The notes: a model not told the origin generated them from the sequence alone. Positions 15,896 to 22,793 are shown, counted from the stretch's first letter. The stretch is DNA of 26,893 nt from Phycisphaerales bacterium (GCA_029260415.1 JAJDDH010000166.1:1-26893), one strand, 5' to 3'. Numbers and translations: made by a program.

Positions 15896-16957
15896 TCAGC
15901 GCGCGATCCGCATGATCTGAACCCGGTCCGTCGCCCGCCCGGGCCCGACCATCCCGCCCACCACCATCCATCGCCCGTCCCCGATCGGGACCAGCCCCCG
16001 GTGGTCCATGCTCGCCGTCACGCCCACGGGCAGCGCTCCAACGCGAACCCCGCCCGATCCGGCGTCAACCACCAGCAGCTGCTCCAGCGGCGCGCACGCC
16101 TCCCCGTTGTACCCCGTCCCGCTGATGTTGTACGCCGTGTCGCTCCCGCCCAGCGCGAGGATGGCGCCGTCGTTGGCGCCCGTTGTCGAGCACGCCGCCC
16201 GGTAGGTCGCACGCCCCTCGTGCGCGTCGCGTTGTTCCCATACGATCCGGGTCGGGTCCGCCGGGTTGATCCTGCCAACCTGGACCGCCGAGGACATCTC
16301 GAACCCGTCCTTGCCCCGCGCGACCCCGTCCATGACGACGATCGTCTCGCCCGAGACCCCGCCGCTGTGCCCGAAGAGCGGTCGCCCGGGCAGGGGCGTC
16401 GCGCTCGCCCACACATCGCGCCGCGTGTCGTACAGCTGCACGTCACTGACGTTGTCGTTGCTGGGCCCGTGCCACCCGCTGATCAGCACGATGTACCGGT
16501 CGGCGTACACACCCGCGAGCGTGTCATCGACCTCGACGGGAACGCTCGCCAGCTCGGCATACGCGTCCGCGTCCGGGTCGTACCGAAGCAGCCGCTTCTC
16601 CGTCACCTCGTGCCCGTCGTCGAGCACGCTGTACCCGCCGAGGAGGTAGACCCTTCCCGCGACCGTCACGGCGCTGGCCCCGATCCGCGCCCGCCCGCCG
16701 TCCAGCGGGGCGTCGCCGATGCGTATCCAGGCGCGCGTCCCCGAGTCCAGGCGGAACGACGCGGGGGTGATCGTCTGCGGGTCGGTCGGGTCCGTGATGC
16801 CCATGAAGCAGTACACGCTCCAGGCGCCGTCGGGGTGGATGACCGACGTCACGGCGTTGTTGGTAATGGGTATGGGCAGGTCGGGCGCGTGCGCCGCGCA
16901 CCCCGCCTGGAAGGCGAGCACGAGGCTGAGCACCGCAAAAAGGGCGGGTCGGAGCAT
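15896..16957 (-). CDS. Kelch-repeat-like protein, possible lipoprotein
   Basis: A 353-residue protein. The N-terminus is a hydrophobic leader ending in Phe-Gln-Ala-Gly-Cys20, a near-lipobox (Gln at -3 is unusual). The mature part contains kelch-type beta-propeller blades, seen as repeated Gly-Gly turns and Tyr/Trp motifs: Val-Tyr-Leu-Leu-Gly-Gly-Tyr, Leu-Leu-Arg-Tyr-Asp-Pro-Asp, Val-Gln-Leu-Tyr-Asp-Thr-Arg-Arg-Asp-Val-Trp and Trp-Met-Val-Val-Gly-Gly-Met. Kelch propellers of this kind occur in sialate mutarotases, galactose oxidases and many proteins of unknown role; I cannot assign an activity. There is no Shine-Dalgarno site. TAGTCT ends 6 bases before the ATG, which suggests a leaderless transcript. 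The divergent neighbour is the MarC-family gene, 58 bases away. Confidence 0.8.
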   Translation of the reverse strand: MLRPALFAVLSLVLAFQAGCAAHAPDLPIPITNNAVTSVIHPDGAWSVYCFMGITDPTDPQTITPASFRLDSGTRAWIRIGDAPLDGGRARIGASAVTVAGRVYLLGGYSVLDDGHEVTEKRLLRYDPDADAYAELASVPVEVDDTLAGVYADRYIVLISGWHGPSNDNVSDVQLYDTRRDVWASATPLPGRPLFGHSGGVSGETIVVMDGVARGKDGFEMSSAVQVGRINPADPTRIVWEQRDAHEGRATYRAACSTTGANDGAILALGGSDTAYNISGTGYNGEACAPLEQLLVVDAGSGGVRVGALPVGVTASMDHRGLVPIGDGRWMVVGGMVGPGRATDRVQIMRIAR

Positions 16958-16963
16958 CGACCC

Positions 16964-16969
16964 AGACTA
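16964..16969 (-). promoter_or_regulatory. Candidate -10 element for leaderless kelch-type gene
   Basis: On the minus strand TAGTCT (pattern TANNNT) is followed by exactly six bases and then ATG 16957, so transcription would begin at or next to the A of the start codon. No Shine-Dalgarno sequence is present and no clear -35 is seen. Confidence 0.5.
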
Positions 16970-17001
16970 CCCGAGCCGGGGCGTGGGTCCACGCGGGCCT
17001 C

Positions 17002-17007
17002 TATCCT
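17002..17007 (+). promoter_or_regulatory. Candidate -10 element for the MarC-family gene
   Basis: TATCCT is followed by eight bases and then GTG 17016. No Shine-Dalgarno sequence lies upstream, so a leaderless or nearly leaderless mRNA is plausible. The spacing is slightly longer than in the other cases in this window, and no -35 is evident. Confidence 0.35.
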
Positions 17008-17015
17008 TATCTCGC

Positions 17016-17642
17016 GTGGACAAGCTCATCGGACAGCTCATCTTCTTCTTCACCGTCATCGACCCGATCGGCACGGTCCCCGTCTTCATCGCCGCGACCG
17101 CAGGCGTCCCCGAGCCCACCCGCCGCCTCGTGGCCATCCGAGCGGCGCTGATTTCCGCGGGCGTGCTGCTCGCCTGCATGGTCGTGGGCCAGCTCGTCTT
17201 CGAGCAGCTGGACATCGACTTCGCCGCCTTCCGCGTCGCGGGCGGGATCATCCTCTTCCTCTTCGCCCTGGACATGATCTTCGGGCAGAGCAAGCCCGAG
17301 CACGAGGTCGAAGAGGCGGAGAAGCACCTCAACGACAGCCTCGACGCGGCGGTCTACCCGCTGGCCATCCCCTCCATCGCCGGCCCCGGCGCGATCATGG
17401 CCGTCATCCTCCAGACCGACAACGACAAGTACTCGCTCACCCAGCAGTCGCTCACCGCGATGGTCGTCGCCATCGTGCTCGCGCTCACGCTTGTTGCGAT
17501 GCTGCTCGCCTCCCGCATCCAGAGCCTCATCGGCGAGGTCGGCGCCAGCATCGTCAGCCGCGTCATGGGCCTGCTCTTCGCCGCCCTCGCCGCCGAGAGT
17601 GTGCTCTCGGGCATCCGCGAGTACTACTCGATCGGCGCCTGA
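17016..17642 (+). CDS. MarC-family integral membrane protein
   Basis: A 208-residue protein with about six hydrophobic segments, close to the usual 200-220 residues of the MarC/UPF0056 family. The family signature is seen at the N-terminus (Phe-Phe-Thr-Val-Ile-Asp-Pro-Ile-Gly-Thr-Val-Pro-Val-Phe) and in the middle (Tyr-Pro-Leu-Ala-Ile-Pro-Ser-Ile-Ala-Gly-Pro-Gly-Ala-Ile). It sits in the cytoplasmic membrane; the substrate is not established for the family, and the old link to multiple antibiotic resistance was not upheld. I place the start at GTG 17016: earlier ATGs in frame (from 16719) lie antisense inside the kelch gene and would add a non-membrane, atypical extension. It converges with aat; the stops are 7 bases apart and share a hairpin. 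Confidence 0.9.
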   Translation: MDKLIGQLIFFFTVIDPIGTVPVFIAATAGVPEPTRRLVAIRAALISAGVLLACMVVGQLVFEQLDIDFAAFRVAGGIILFLFALDMIFGQSKPEHEVEEAEKHLNDSLDAAVYPLAIPSIAGPGAIMAVILQTDNDKYSLTQQSLTAMVVAIVLALTLVAMLLASRIQSLIGEVGASIVSRVMGLLFAALAAESVLSGIREYYSIGA

Positions 17643-17657
17643 CCCGCGTTCAGGCGC
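17635..17657. terminator. Hairpin shared by the stop codons of the MarC-family gene and aat
   Basis: Perfect 8-bp arms GCGCCTGA and TCAGGCGC with a 7-base loop. The TGA of the MarC-family gene (17640-17642) is the end of the left arm and the stop of aat (TCA, 17650-17652) begins the right arm. No T-run follows in either direction, so it may act as a U-tract-less or mRNA-protecting structure for both transcripts. Confidence 0.6.
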
Positions 17658-18360
17658 GGGCCCGAACCTCGGGCATCGCCAGTGCGTGCTCGGCGCTGAA
17701 CCCGTCCCAGCGAGAATCGGTCGAGATCGCCAGCTCAAGCTGTGCCAGGTAGTCTTCCCTCGGGATCTCGACACACCCCAGCCGTTCCAGGTGATCGTTC
17801 TGGAACTGCGTGTCCAGCAGCGTGAACCCGCGGGCGCGCAGGTGGGCGACCAGGTGAACCAGGCACACCTTGCTCGCGTCCGTCCCGCCCAGCCCCGGGC
17901 GTGAGAACATGCTCTCGCCCGCGAACAGCCCGCCCAGGTGCACGCCGTACAGGCCGCCCACGAGCGTGCGCGGCCCGTCGTTCTCGCGCGTCCACGCCTC
18001 GACCGAGTGCGCGTGCCCGCGCGCCCGCAGCGCGCTGTACGCCGCAACGATGCGCTCGTCGATCCACGTCTCGCCCCCGTCGCGCCCCGGGCGCGCCGCC
18101 GCGCAGGCTCGGATCACGCGCCCGAACGCCTCGTCGCTCGTGATCTCGAAGCACCCGGACCGCACCCGCTGCCGCAGCGAGCGCGAGACCCGCAGCCCGC
18201 CGGGCGCCAGCGGGATCACGCCCCGGGGGTCCGGGTCAAACCAGTGGATGTCGCCCCCGGGCTCCCCCATCGGGAACAGCCCCTGGGCATAGGCCCCCAG
18301 CAGGGTGTCGCAGGCCTCGTCCATCGGATCGGGGGCGGGGGGTGTCGGCTCGGGGGGCAT
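17650..18360 (-). CDS. aat: Leucyl/phenylalanyl-tRNA--protein transferase
   Basis: A 236-residue protein matching Aat over its full length. The enzyme transfers Leu or Phe from aminoacyl-tRNA to the N-terminus of proteins beginning with Lys or Arg, marking them for ClpAP in the bacterial N-end rule. Family signatures: Tyr-Ala-Gln-Gly-Leu-Phe-Pro-Met-Gly near the N-terminus, Ile-His-Trp-Phe-Asp-Pro-Asp-Pro-Arg-Gly, Thr-Trp-Ile-Asp, His-Ser-Val-Glu-Ala-Trp, Gly-Gly-Leu-Tyr-Gly, Gly-Glu-Ser-Met-Phe-Ser and Leu-Leu-Asp-Thr-Gln-Phe near the C-terminus. I prefer ATG 18360: a TATTTT lies 6 bases upstream, fitting a leaderless start, and that hexamer would fall inside the coding region if ATG 18378 were used. 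The much longer frame reaching 18678 is antisense to the next gene. It is divergent from the small membrane protein pair. Confidence 0.95.
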   Translation of the reverse strand: MPPEPTPPAPDPMDEACDTLLGAYAQGLFPMGEPGGDIHWFDPDPRGVIPLAPGGLRVSRSLRQRVRSGCFEITSDEAFGRVIRACAAARPGRDGGETWIDERIVAAYSALRARGHAHSVEAWTRENDGPRTLVGGLYGVHLGGLFAGESMFSRPGLGGTDASKVCLVHLVAHLRARGFTLLDTQFQNDHLERLGCVEIPREDYLAQLELAISTDSRWDGFSAEHALAMPEVRARA

Positions 18361-18362
18361 TG

Positions 18363-18372
18363 TGCTAAAATA
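18363..18372. promoter_or_regulatory. Overlapping divergent -10 elements (aat / small membrane proteins)
   Basis: The plus strand reads TGCTAAAAT, an extended -10 (TG-N-TAAAAT, 5 of 6 to consensus). It would start a transcript near 18378 with a leader of about 98 bases before ATG 18476. The same bases on the minus strand read TATTTT, followed by six bases and the aat ATG, giving a leaderless start. The two hexamers overlap by five bases, a symmetric bidirectional promoter layout. No strong -35 is seen on either side. Confidence 0.55.
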
Positions 18373-18399
18373 GCCCATCGCAGGCATTTGAGGCGACAT

Positions 18400-18419
18400 G
18401 CGGATGGACTGAAATCCGC
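18400..18419 (+). promoter_or_regulatory. Hairpin in the 5' leader of the small membrane protein pair
   Basis: Perfect 6-bp arms GCGGAT and ATCCGC with an 8-base loop lie inside the predicted leader between the promoter near 18370 and ATG 18476. A four-codon reading frame (ATG 18398 to TGA 18412) overlaps it. It may affect mRNA stability or translation, but no known riboswitch class is recognised. Confidence 0.3.
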
Positions 18420-18475
18420 CCGCAGAGATTCCCAACGATGGTGTGCCGCACCGCGGCGCCCTGGGAGGACACGAC

Positions 18476-18706
18476 ATGGAAACCCTGATCCACGATCTCA
18501 TCGCCGACGAAGACCGTCTGATCCTCGTGGTGGGGGGCGCCATCGCGATCATCTGGATCGTGGTCGGCACCGTCGGGAAGGTGTTCACCAATGTCAGCCG
18601 CGAGCGCACAAAGCGTGAGATCGCGGCGTACATTGCCGAGGGTTCGATCTCGCCCGAGCAGGGTGAGCGACTCGTCAAGGCCGACCGCCCGCGCGGCTGC
18701 TGCTAG
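18476..18706 (+). CDS. Small single-pass membrane protein with AEGS motif, first of pair
   Basis: A 76-residue protein. Residues 16-38 form one transmembrane helix. A basic linker (Ser-Arg-Glu-Arg-Thr-Lys) leads to a cytoplasmic helix-turn-helix-like tail, Arg-Glu-Ile-Ala-Ala-Tyr-Ile-Ala-Glu-Gly-Ser-Ile-Ser-Pro-Glu-Gln. The tail recurs almost unchanged in the next gene product and resembles the short SHOCT-type or DUF1707-type modules (x-Glu-Gly-x-Ile-Thr/Ser-x-Glu-Glu) attached to membrane segments. It ends in Arg-Gly-Cys-Cys. The start at 18476 is supported by GGGAGG 8 bases upstream; an extension to 18443 is unlikely. The function is unknown. The layout (membrane helix plus short cytosolic helix, two genes in tandem) recalls PspB-like envelope-stress partners, but this is only an architectural comparison. 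Confidence 0.78.
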   Translation: METLIHDLIADEDRLILVVGGAIAIIWIVVGTVGKVFTNVSRERTKREIAAYIAEGSISPEQGERLVKADRPRGCC

Positions 18707-18718
18707 TGGGGATATCCA

Positions 18719-18931
18719 TTGAACGACATTGACCGTGACACCCTGGCGCTGTTCATCCCGATCCTCGCCGTGGGCGGGGGGCTCCTCCTGGGCGCCCTCG
18801 CGATCTTCATGGGCCTGCTCCGGAAGATCAGCAAAGAGAAGCAGATGGAAGAGTCGCGCCGAGAGATCGCCGCCTACGTCGCCGAGGGCTCGATGACGCC
18901 CGACGACGCCGAGCGCATCCTCAAGGCCTAG
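18719..18931 (+). CDS. Small single-pass membrane protein with AEGS motif, second of pair
   Basis: A 70-residue protein starting at TTG 18719, with GGGG upstream, 12 bases after the previous stop. Residues about 9-35 form a Gly/Leu-rich transmembrane helix. The tail (Arg-Arg-Glu-Ile-Ala-Ala-Tyr-Val-Ala-Glu-Gly-Ser-Met-Thr-Pro-Asp-Asp-Ala-Glu-Arg) is clearly paralogous to that of the upstream protein, while the N-terminal halves differ. The two are probably one operon and may form a hetero-oligomer in the cytoplasmic membrane. The stop codon lies in a hairpin shared with the convergent debranching enzyme gene. The function is unknown; the TTG start makes the exact N-terminus less certain. Confidence 0.72.
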   Translation: MNDIDRDTLALFIPILAVGGGLLLGALAIFMGLLRKISKEKQMEESRREIAAYVAEGSMTPDDAERILKA

Positions 18932-18945
18932 TCCCGAAGGACTAG
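18928..18945. terminator. Hairpin at the stop codon between convergent genes
   Basis: Perfect 7-bp arms CTAGTCC and GGACTAG with a CGAA loop. The stop TAG (18929-18931) is in the left arm, and the convergent gene's stop begins 3 bases after the right arm. A 14-base palindrome AAGGACTAGTCCTT (18937-18950) overlaps it. There is no real U-tract. Confidence 0.5.
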
Positions 18946-18948
18946 TCC

Positions 18949-21045
18949 TTAAGGTGCCGTTCCCAGACTCATCAGCCACACCCGCAGCGTCTCGGCGACG
19001 CTCCACGCCTGCGCCGGGCACCCGTCCGGCTCGCGCGGCGCGTCGGGCGCATCGTCCCCATCAAAGATCTCCGGCAGCTGACCGGGCGACCAGCCCGCGT
19101 CCAGCCACGCGATCAGCGGGCGCAGCGCGTCGCCCGCTTCCGCCCTTGACGCCCCGCTGAACCCGTCCACCCGCATCACCGCCTCGGCGTACGGGCCCAG
19201 CAGCCAGGGCCAGACCGTCCCGTTGTGGTACGCCGCGTCGCGCGCCATCAGGTCGCCCTCGTAGCGCCCCCGGTACTCGGGGTCGTCCGGGTCGAGCGTG
19301 CGCAGGCCCACAGGCGTGAGCAAGCGCTCACGAACGACCCGAACCACGTCGCGACGCTGGGTCGCGCTCAGCGGCGAGTGCGGCAGGCTGGCCGCAAAAA
19401 TCTGGTTCGAGCGCACGCTCTCGTCGGGCGCCCACCCGCCCGCCTGCCCGGGCGTGAGATGATCGACCAGCCCGGATCTAATGCGCACAAACATCGCGTT
19501 GAACGACTCGCCCGCACGCGCCGAGAGCGCCAGAAGTCGATCGCTCGCGGCGCTGTCCGATTCACGCAGCGCCTCGCCCAGCGACACCAGCGCGTTGTAC
19601 CACAGCGCGTTGATCTCCACGGCTTTCCCGTGCCTGGGTGTGAACGTGATCCCGCCCCGCTGCGCGTCCATCCACGTCAGCTGCGTCGTCTCGTTGCCCG
19701 CCGCGATCAGCCCGTCGCCCGGGTCCATCCCGATCTCGTAGTCCGTGCCCCGCTTGTAGGACGCGATCACGTCCAGGCACGCGGGGACCAGCCCGTCAAA
19801 GCCCGCCCGGTCGCCCGACGTCCGCAGGTACTCGCAGCACGCGTGCACAAACCAGAGCGACGCGTCCACCGTGTTGTAGTGGTTGTCGCCCGCGTAATCG
19901 TCGAAGCGGTTGGGGATCAGCCCGTTGCGCCGCGCGCCCGCGAACGTCCGCAGCACGCCCAGTGCCTCGTCGAACCGGTCGGTGACCAGCAGCAGCCCGG
20001 GCAGCGAGATCATCGCGTCGCGCCCCCAGTCGCTGAACCACGGGTACCCCGCGATCACGCTCACGCCCTCGCCCGCGCCGCCGCGCTGCACGACGAACTG
20101 ATCGCCCGCGACGACCAGACGCGCGAGCGTGCGTCGATCGCCCTTGCCCAAGTTCTCCGGCGCCCTGGCGCTGGCCGCCCGCACCAGCGCCGCCAGCCGC
20201 TCCGCCTGCGCCACGCGGTCCGCATCGATGGTGGGCAGCTCCAGCGCGTCGTTCGACGCCCAGAGCGTGATCGTCCGCCCCGCCCGCCCGTCGCCCGCCG
20301 CGTGGGCGATGCCCGGGCAGTACAGGTCCTCCCGGTCCTCCAGCCCTCGCTTGCGCTCCCAGGCGTACAGCACGTCCCGCCAGCGCTCGGGCCCGTGCGC
20401 AAACCGCGCGCCCTCACCCCAGAGCTGGACGCCCCGCTCGCCAGCGTGCGCCACAACCCGCCCGTCGCTGACGCGCGACCGGAACCGCCCGTCGAACGCG
20501 CTCGGGTCGATGACCTGGTGGAAGCCGCGCAGCGCCAGCAGCGGGCGCAGCTCGACGCGCCACGCGACGCCCTCGCCCCCGATCGTGTACCGGATCGCGC
20601 ACGCGTTGCGTCGCTCGAACAGGTGCAGCGACTTGGTGATGTCCACGCTCCGCCCGTCCGCGAGATCCACACGGTACGTCCACGCGCAGCCCGCGCCCAC
20701 CTCGAAGCCCACGAGCTCGGGCAGGTCCTCGGACCGGTCCCCGCCGGTCGTGAAGTGCAAGGGGGTCAGGCAGACGCGCCGCTCGCTGGGGCCGCCCTCG
20801 TTGAGAATCAACGTCTCGTGGACCTGCGTGAGCCCGACCGCCCGCTCGACCGGCGGGCGCTCGGCGCTGACGAGCAGCCCGTGGTACCGCCTCGTGGGCG
20901 TGCCCAGCACGCTGCCCATCGCGTACCCGCCCAGGGCGTTGGTCAGCGTCCACTCCTTCCAGAGCGGCGGGGGGGCACAGCGCAGCTGAGCGCCCGAGAG
21001 TGTCAGGGGCGCGAGGGTCTCGTTTGATCGGGCGACGGCGTCCAT
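18949..21045 (-). CDS. Glycogen debranching-type glucosidase (amylo-alpha-1,6-glucosidase, GH133-like)
   Basis: A 698-residue cytosolic protein with the bacterial two-domain layout. The N-terminal GDE_N-like beta-rich domain (about 20-280) shows Asn-Ala-Leu-Gly-Gly-Tyr-Ala-Met-Gly-Ser at 36-45 and Arg-Arg-Tyr-His-Gly-Leu-Leu at 52-58. The C-terminal (alpha/alpha)6-barrel (about 290-695) has Gly-Tyr-Pro-Trp-Phe-Ser-Asp-Trp-Gly-Arg-Asp at 333-343, Gly-Asn-Glu-Thr-Thr-Gln-Leu-Thr-Trp-Met-Asp at 450-460, Gly-Lys-Ala-Val-Glu-Ile-Asn-Ala-Leu-Trp-Tyr-Asn at 473-484, and Tyr-His-Asn-Gly-Thr-Val-Trp-Pro-Trp near the end. It should hydrolyse alpha-1,6 branch points of glycogen-like glucans. No other glycogen genes are in the window. 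There is no Shine-Dalgarno site; TAGCCT lies 6 bases before the ATG. It is divergent from guaB. Confidence 0.92.
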   Translation of the reverse strand: MDAVARSNETLAPLTLSGAQLRCAPPPLWKEWTLTNALGGYAMGSVLGTPTRRYHGLLVSAERPPVERAVGLTQVHETLILNEGGPSERRVCLTPLHFTTGGDRSEDLPELVGFEVGAGCAWTYRVDLADGRSVDITKSLHLFERRNACAIRYTIGGEGVAWRVELRPLLALRGFHQVIDPSAFDGRFRSRVSDGRVVAHAGERGVQLWGEGARFAHGPERWRDVLYAWERKRGLEDREDLYCPGIAHAAGDGRAGRTITLWASNDALELPTIDADRVAQAERLAALVRAASARAPENLGKGDRRTLARLVVAGDQFVVQRGGAGEGVSVIAGYPWFSDWGRDAMISLPGLLLVTDRFDEALGVLRTFAGARRNGLIPNRFDDYAGDNHYNTVDASLWFVHACCEYLRTSGDRAGFDGLVPACLDVIASYKRGTDYEIGMDPGDGLIAAGNETTQLTWMDAQRGGITFTPRHGKAVEINALWYNALVSLGEALRESDSAASDRLLALSARAGESFNAMFVRIRSGLVDHLTPGQAGGWAPDESVRSNQIFAASLPHSPLSATQRRDVVRVVRERLLTPVGLRTLDPDDPEYRGRYEGDLMARDAAYHNGTVWPWLLGPYAEAVMRVDGFSGASRAEAGDALRPLIAWLDAGWSPGQLPEIFDGDDAPDAPREPDGCPAQAWSVAETLRVWLMSLGTAP

Positions 21046-21051
21046 GGGCCA

Positions 21052-21057
21052 AGGCTA
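21052..21057 (-). promoter_or_regulatory. Candidate -10 element for leaderless debranching-enzyme gene
   Basis: TAGCCT on the minus strand (TANNNT) is followed by six bases and then ATG 21045. This is the same spacing as at aat and the kelch-type gene, and here too no Shine-Dalgarno sequence is present. Confidence 0.5.
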
Positions 21058-21112
21058 ACACGCTCCGGCGCCCGCATCCTGCCCGCGTGCCGACACTTGT
21101 CGCCCGGGCGAG

Positions 21113-21141
21113 TTGACTCCCCACCGGACCCCTGCGACACT
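21113..21141 (+). promoter_or_regulatory. Candidate guaB promoter, start of transcription at the start codon
   Basis: TTGACT (21113-21118, 5 of 6 to the -35 consensus), a 17-base spacer and GACACT (21136-21141) as -10. Only five bases separate the -10 from ATG 21147, so the mRNA would begin at or inside the start codon. With no ribosome binding site upstream, a leaderless guaB transcript is the simplest reading. Confidence 0.5.
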
Positions 21142-21146
21142 CTTTC

Positions 21147-22772
21147 ATGGCGACCCTCCCAACCTCATCTGACAGCCAGGCCAACCCCGGCCCGAGTGCA
21201 GCCCAGAGCCGCGCGCCCGGGACCCGGGCGGACACCAGCGCGCCCCCCCAGCCCACCATCCCGGACCCCAAAATCGTCTCCGATGGGATCACCTTCGACG
21301 ACGTGCTGCTCATCCCCGCGCGCTCGGGCGTCATGCCCAGCGACGCGGACACCTCCACGCGCCTGACCAGTACCATCCGCATCAACATCCCGCTGATCTC
21401 CGCGCCGATGGACACCGTGACCGAGTCCGCCATCGCCATCGCCCTGGCCCAGGAGGGCGGCATCGGGATCATCCACAAAAACCTCTCCATCGACGCCCAG
21501 GCCCGAGAGGTCGCCAAGGTCAAACGCTCGGCCAACGGCGTCATCACCGACCCCGTCACCCTCGGGCCCGACGACACCGTCGCCCGCGCCCACGAGCTCA
21601 TGGCCCAGCACAACGTCTCGGGCTTCCCCATCACCGACGACGGCGCCTCCGTCCTCCGCTCCAAGGGCAGGGTCCTGGGCATCCTCACCCGGCGCGACCT
21701 CAAGTTCGTCGGCTCCGAGTCCACCCCCATCCGCGACATCATGACCGCCTCGGGCCTGATCATCGCCCCGCCCGACACCTCGCTGCAGCAGGCCGAGGAG
21801 ATCCTCAGCCGCAACAAGGTCGAGAAGCTCCTGCTCGTCGATGACGCGGGCGCCCTGGCGGGCCTGATCACCATGCGCGACATCGAGCGCGCCAGCCGCT
21901 TCCCGCGCGCGTGCACCGAGTCACGCGGGCGCCTGCGCTGCGGCGCCGCGATCGGCCCGGGGCAGTTCGACCGCCTCGAGGCCCTGCTGGCCGCGGAGGT
22001 CGATGTCATCACCGTCGACACCGCCCACGGGCACTCCGAGAACGTCATCGAGACCGTCCGCAAGATCAAGGCGAGCTACGCGATCGACGTCATCGCGGGC
22101 AACATCGCGACGGCCCAGGCCGCCCAGGACCTGATCGAGGCGGGCGCCGACGCGGTCAAGGTCGGCATCGGGCCCGGCTCGATCTGCACGACCCGCGTCG
22201 TCACGGGCGTGGGCATGCCGCAGATCACCGCCATCATGAACGCGGTCGAGGGCGTGCGCCGCTCGGGTCGCGACGTGCCCGTGATCGCCGACGGCGGGGT
22301 CCGCCTCTCGGGCGACATCGCCAAGGCCCTGGCCGCGGGCGCCGACTCGGTGATGATGGGCTCGCTGTTCGCCGGGCTCGACGAGTCCCCGGGCGAGATG
22401 GTCATCTCGGGCGGGCGGCGTTTCAAGGCCTATCGCGGCATGGGCTCCGAGGGCGCGATGAACGCGGGCAGCGCCGACCGCTACCGCCAGGCGGACAAGC
22501 TGGGCTCCGACGGCAAGGCCGTCGTGAAGTTCGTTCCCGAGGGCGTCGAGGGGCTGGTGCCCTACCGGGGCTCGCTCGCGGAGTTCGCCTACCAGCTCGT
22601 CGGGGGCCTGCGGGCCGCGATGGGCTACTGCGGCTGCCCGACCATCGACCGCTTCCGCGCCGAAGCCCGCTTCACCCGCGTCAGCGGCGCCACGATGGTC
22701 GAGAACCACCCCCACGACATCCGCATCACCAAGGAATCGCCCAACTACACTTGGGAGCACCCGGGCGACTGA
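21147..22772 (+). CDS. guaB: IMP dehydrogenase
   Basis: A 541-residue enzyme converting IMP to XMP with NAD+, the first committed step of GMP synthesis. The TIM barrel carries Thr-Phe-Asp-Asp-Val-Leu-Leu-Ile-Pro, Ser-Ala-Pro-Met-Asp-Thr-Val-Thr and the catalytic loop Gly-Pro-Gly-Ser-Ile-Cys347-Thr-Thr. It also carries the IMP-binding Ala-Asp-Gly-Gly-Val, Tyr-Arg-Gly-Met-Gly-Ser and the flap Arg-Tyr dyad (Ser-Ala-Asp-Arg-Tyr-Arg-Gln). Two CBS domains interrupt the barrel (about 135-260). The unusual part is a Pro/Ser/Ala-rich N-terminal extension of about 42 residues: subtracting it puts the catalytic Cys at 305, as in E. coli. No other start codon exists before the conserved Asp-Asp-Val-Leu-Leu, so the extension is real. 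The stop codon sits in a hairpin loop (22762-22779), and the first sulfotransferase gene follows 21 bases later. Confidence 0.97.
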   Translation: MATLPTSSDSQANPGPSAAQSRAPGTRADTSAPPQPTIPDPKIVSDGITFDDVLLIPARSGVMPSDADTSTRLTSTIRINIPLISAPMDTVTESAIAIALAQEGGIGIIHKNLSIDAQAREVAKVKRSANGVITDPVTLGPDDTVARAHELMAQHNVSGFPITDDGASVLRSKGRVLGILTRRDLKFVGSESTPIRDIMTASGLIIAPPDTSLQQAEEILSRNKVEKLLLVDDAGALAGLITMRDIERASRFPRACTESRGRLRCGAAIGPGQFDRLEALLAAEVDVITVDTAHGHSENVIETVRKIKASYAIDVIAGNIATAQAAQDLIEAGADAVKVGIGPGSICTTRVVTGVGMPQITAIMNAVEGVRRSGRDVPVIADGGVRLSGDIAKALAAGADSVMMGSLFAGLDESPGEMVISGGRRFKAYRGMGSEGAMNAGSADRYRQADKLGSDGKAVVKFVPEGVEGLVPYRGSLAEFAYQLVGGLRAAMGYCGCPTIDRFRAEARFTRVSGATMVENHPHDIRITKESPNYTWEHPGD

Positions 22773-22779
22773 TCGCCCG
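22762..22779 (+). terminator. Hairpin with the guaB stop codon in its loop
   Basis: Perfect 7-bp arms CGGGCGA and TCGCCCG around a CTGA loop that contains the TGA stop. No T-run follows, and the next gene in the same direction begins 14 bases later, so partial termination or processing between guaB and the sulfotransferases is more likely than a full stop. Confidence 0.45.
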
Positions 22780-22793
22780 CAGCGGAGAGACGG

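Noticed and set aside
16001..17752. 583-residue open frame on the plus strand
   Set aside because: It is a shadow of the kelch-type, MarC-family and aat genes; the real frames have family motifs and better starts.
19225..21027. 600-residue open frame on the plus strand
   Set aside because: It is antisense to the debranching enzyme gene, with His/Arg/Val-rich low-complexity sequence.
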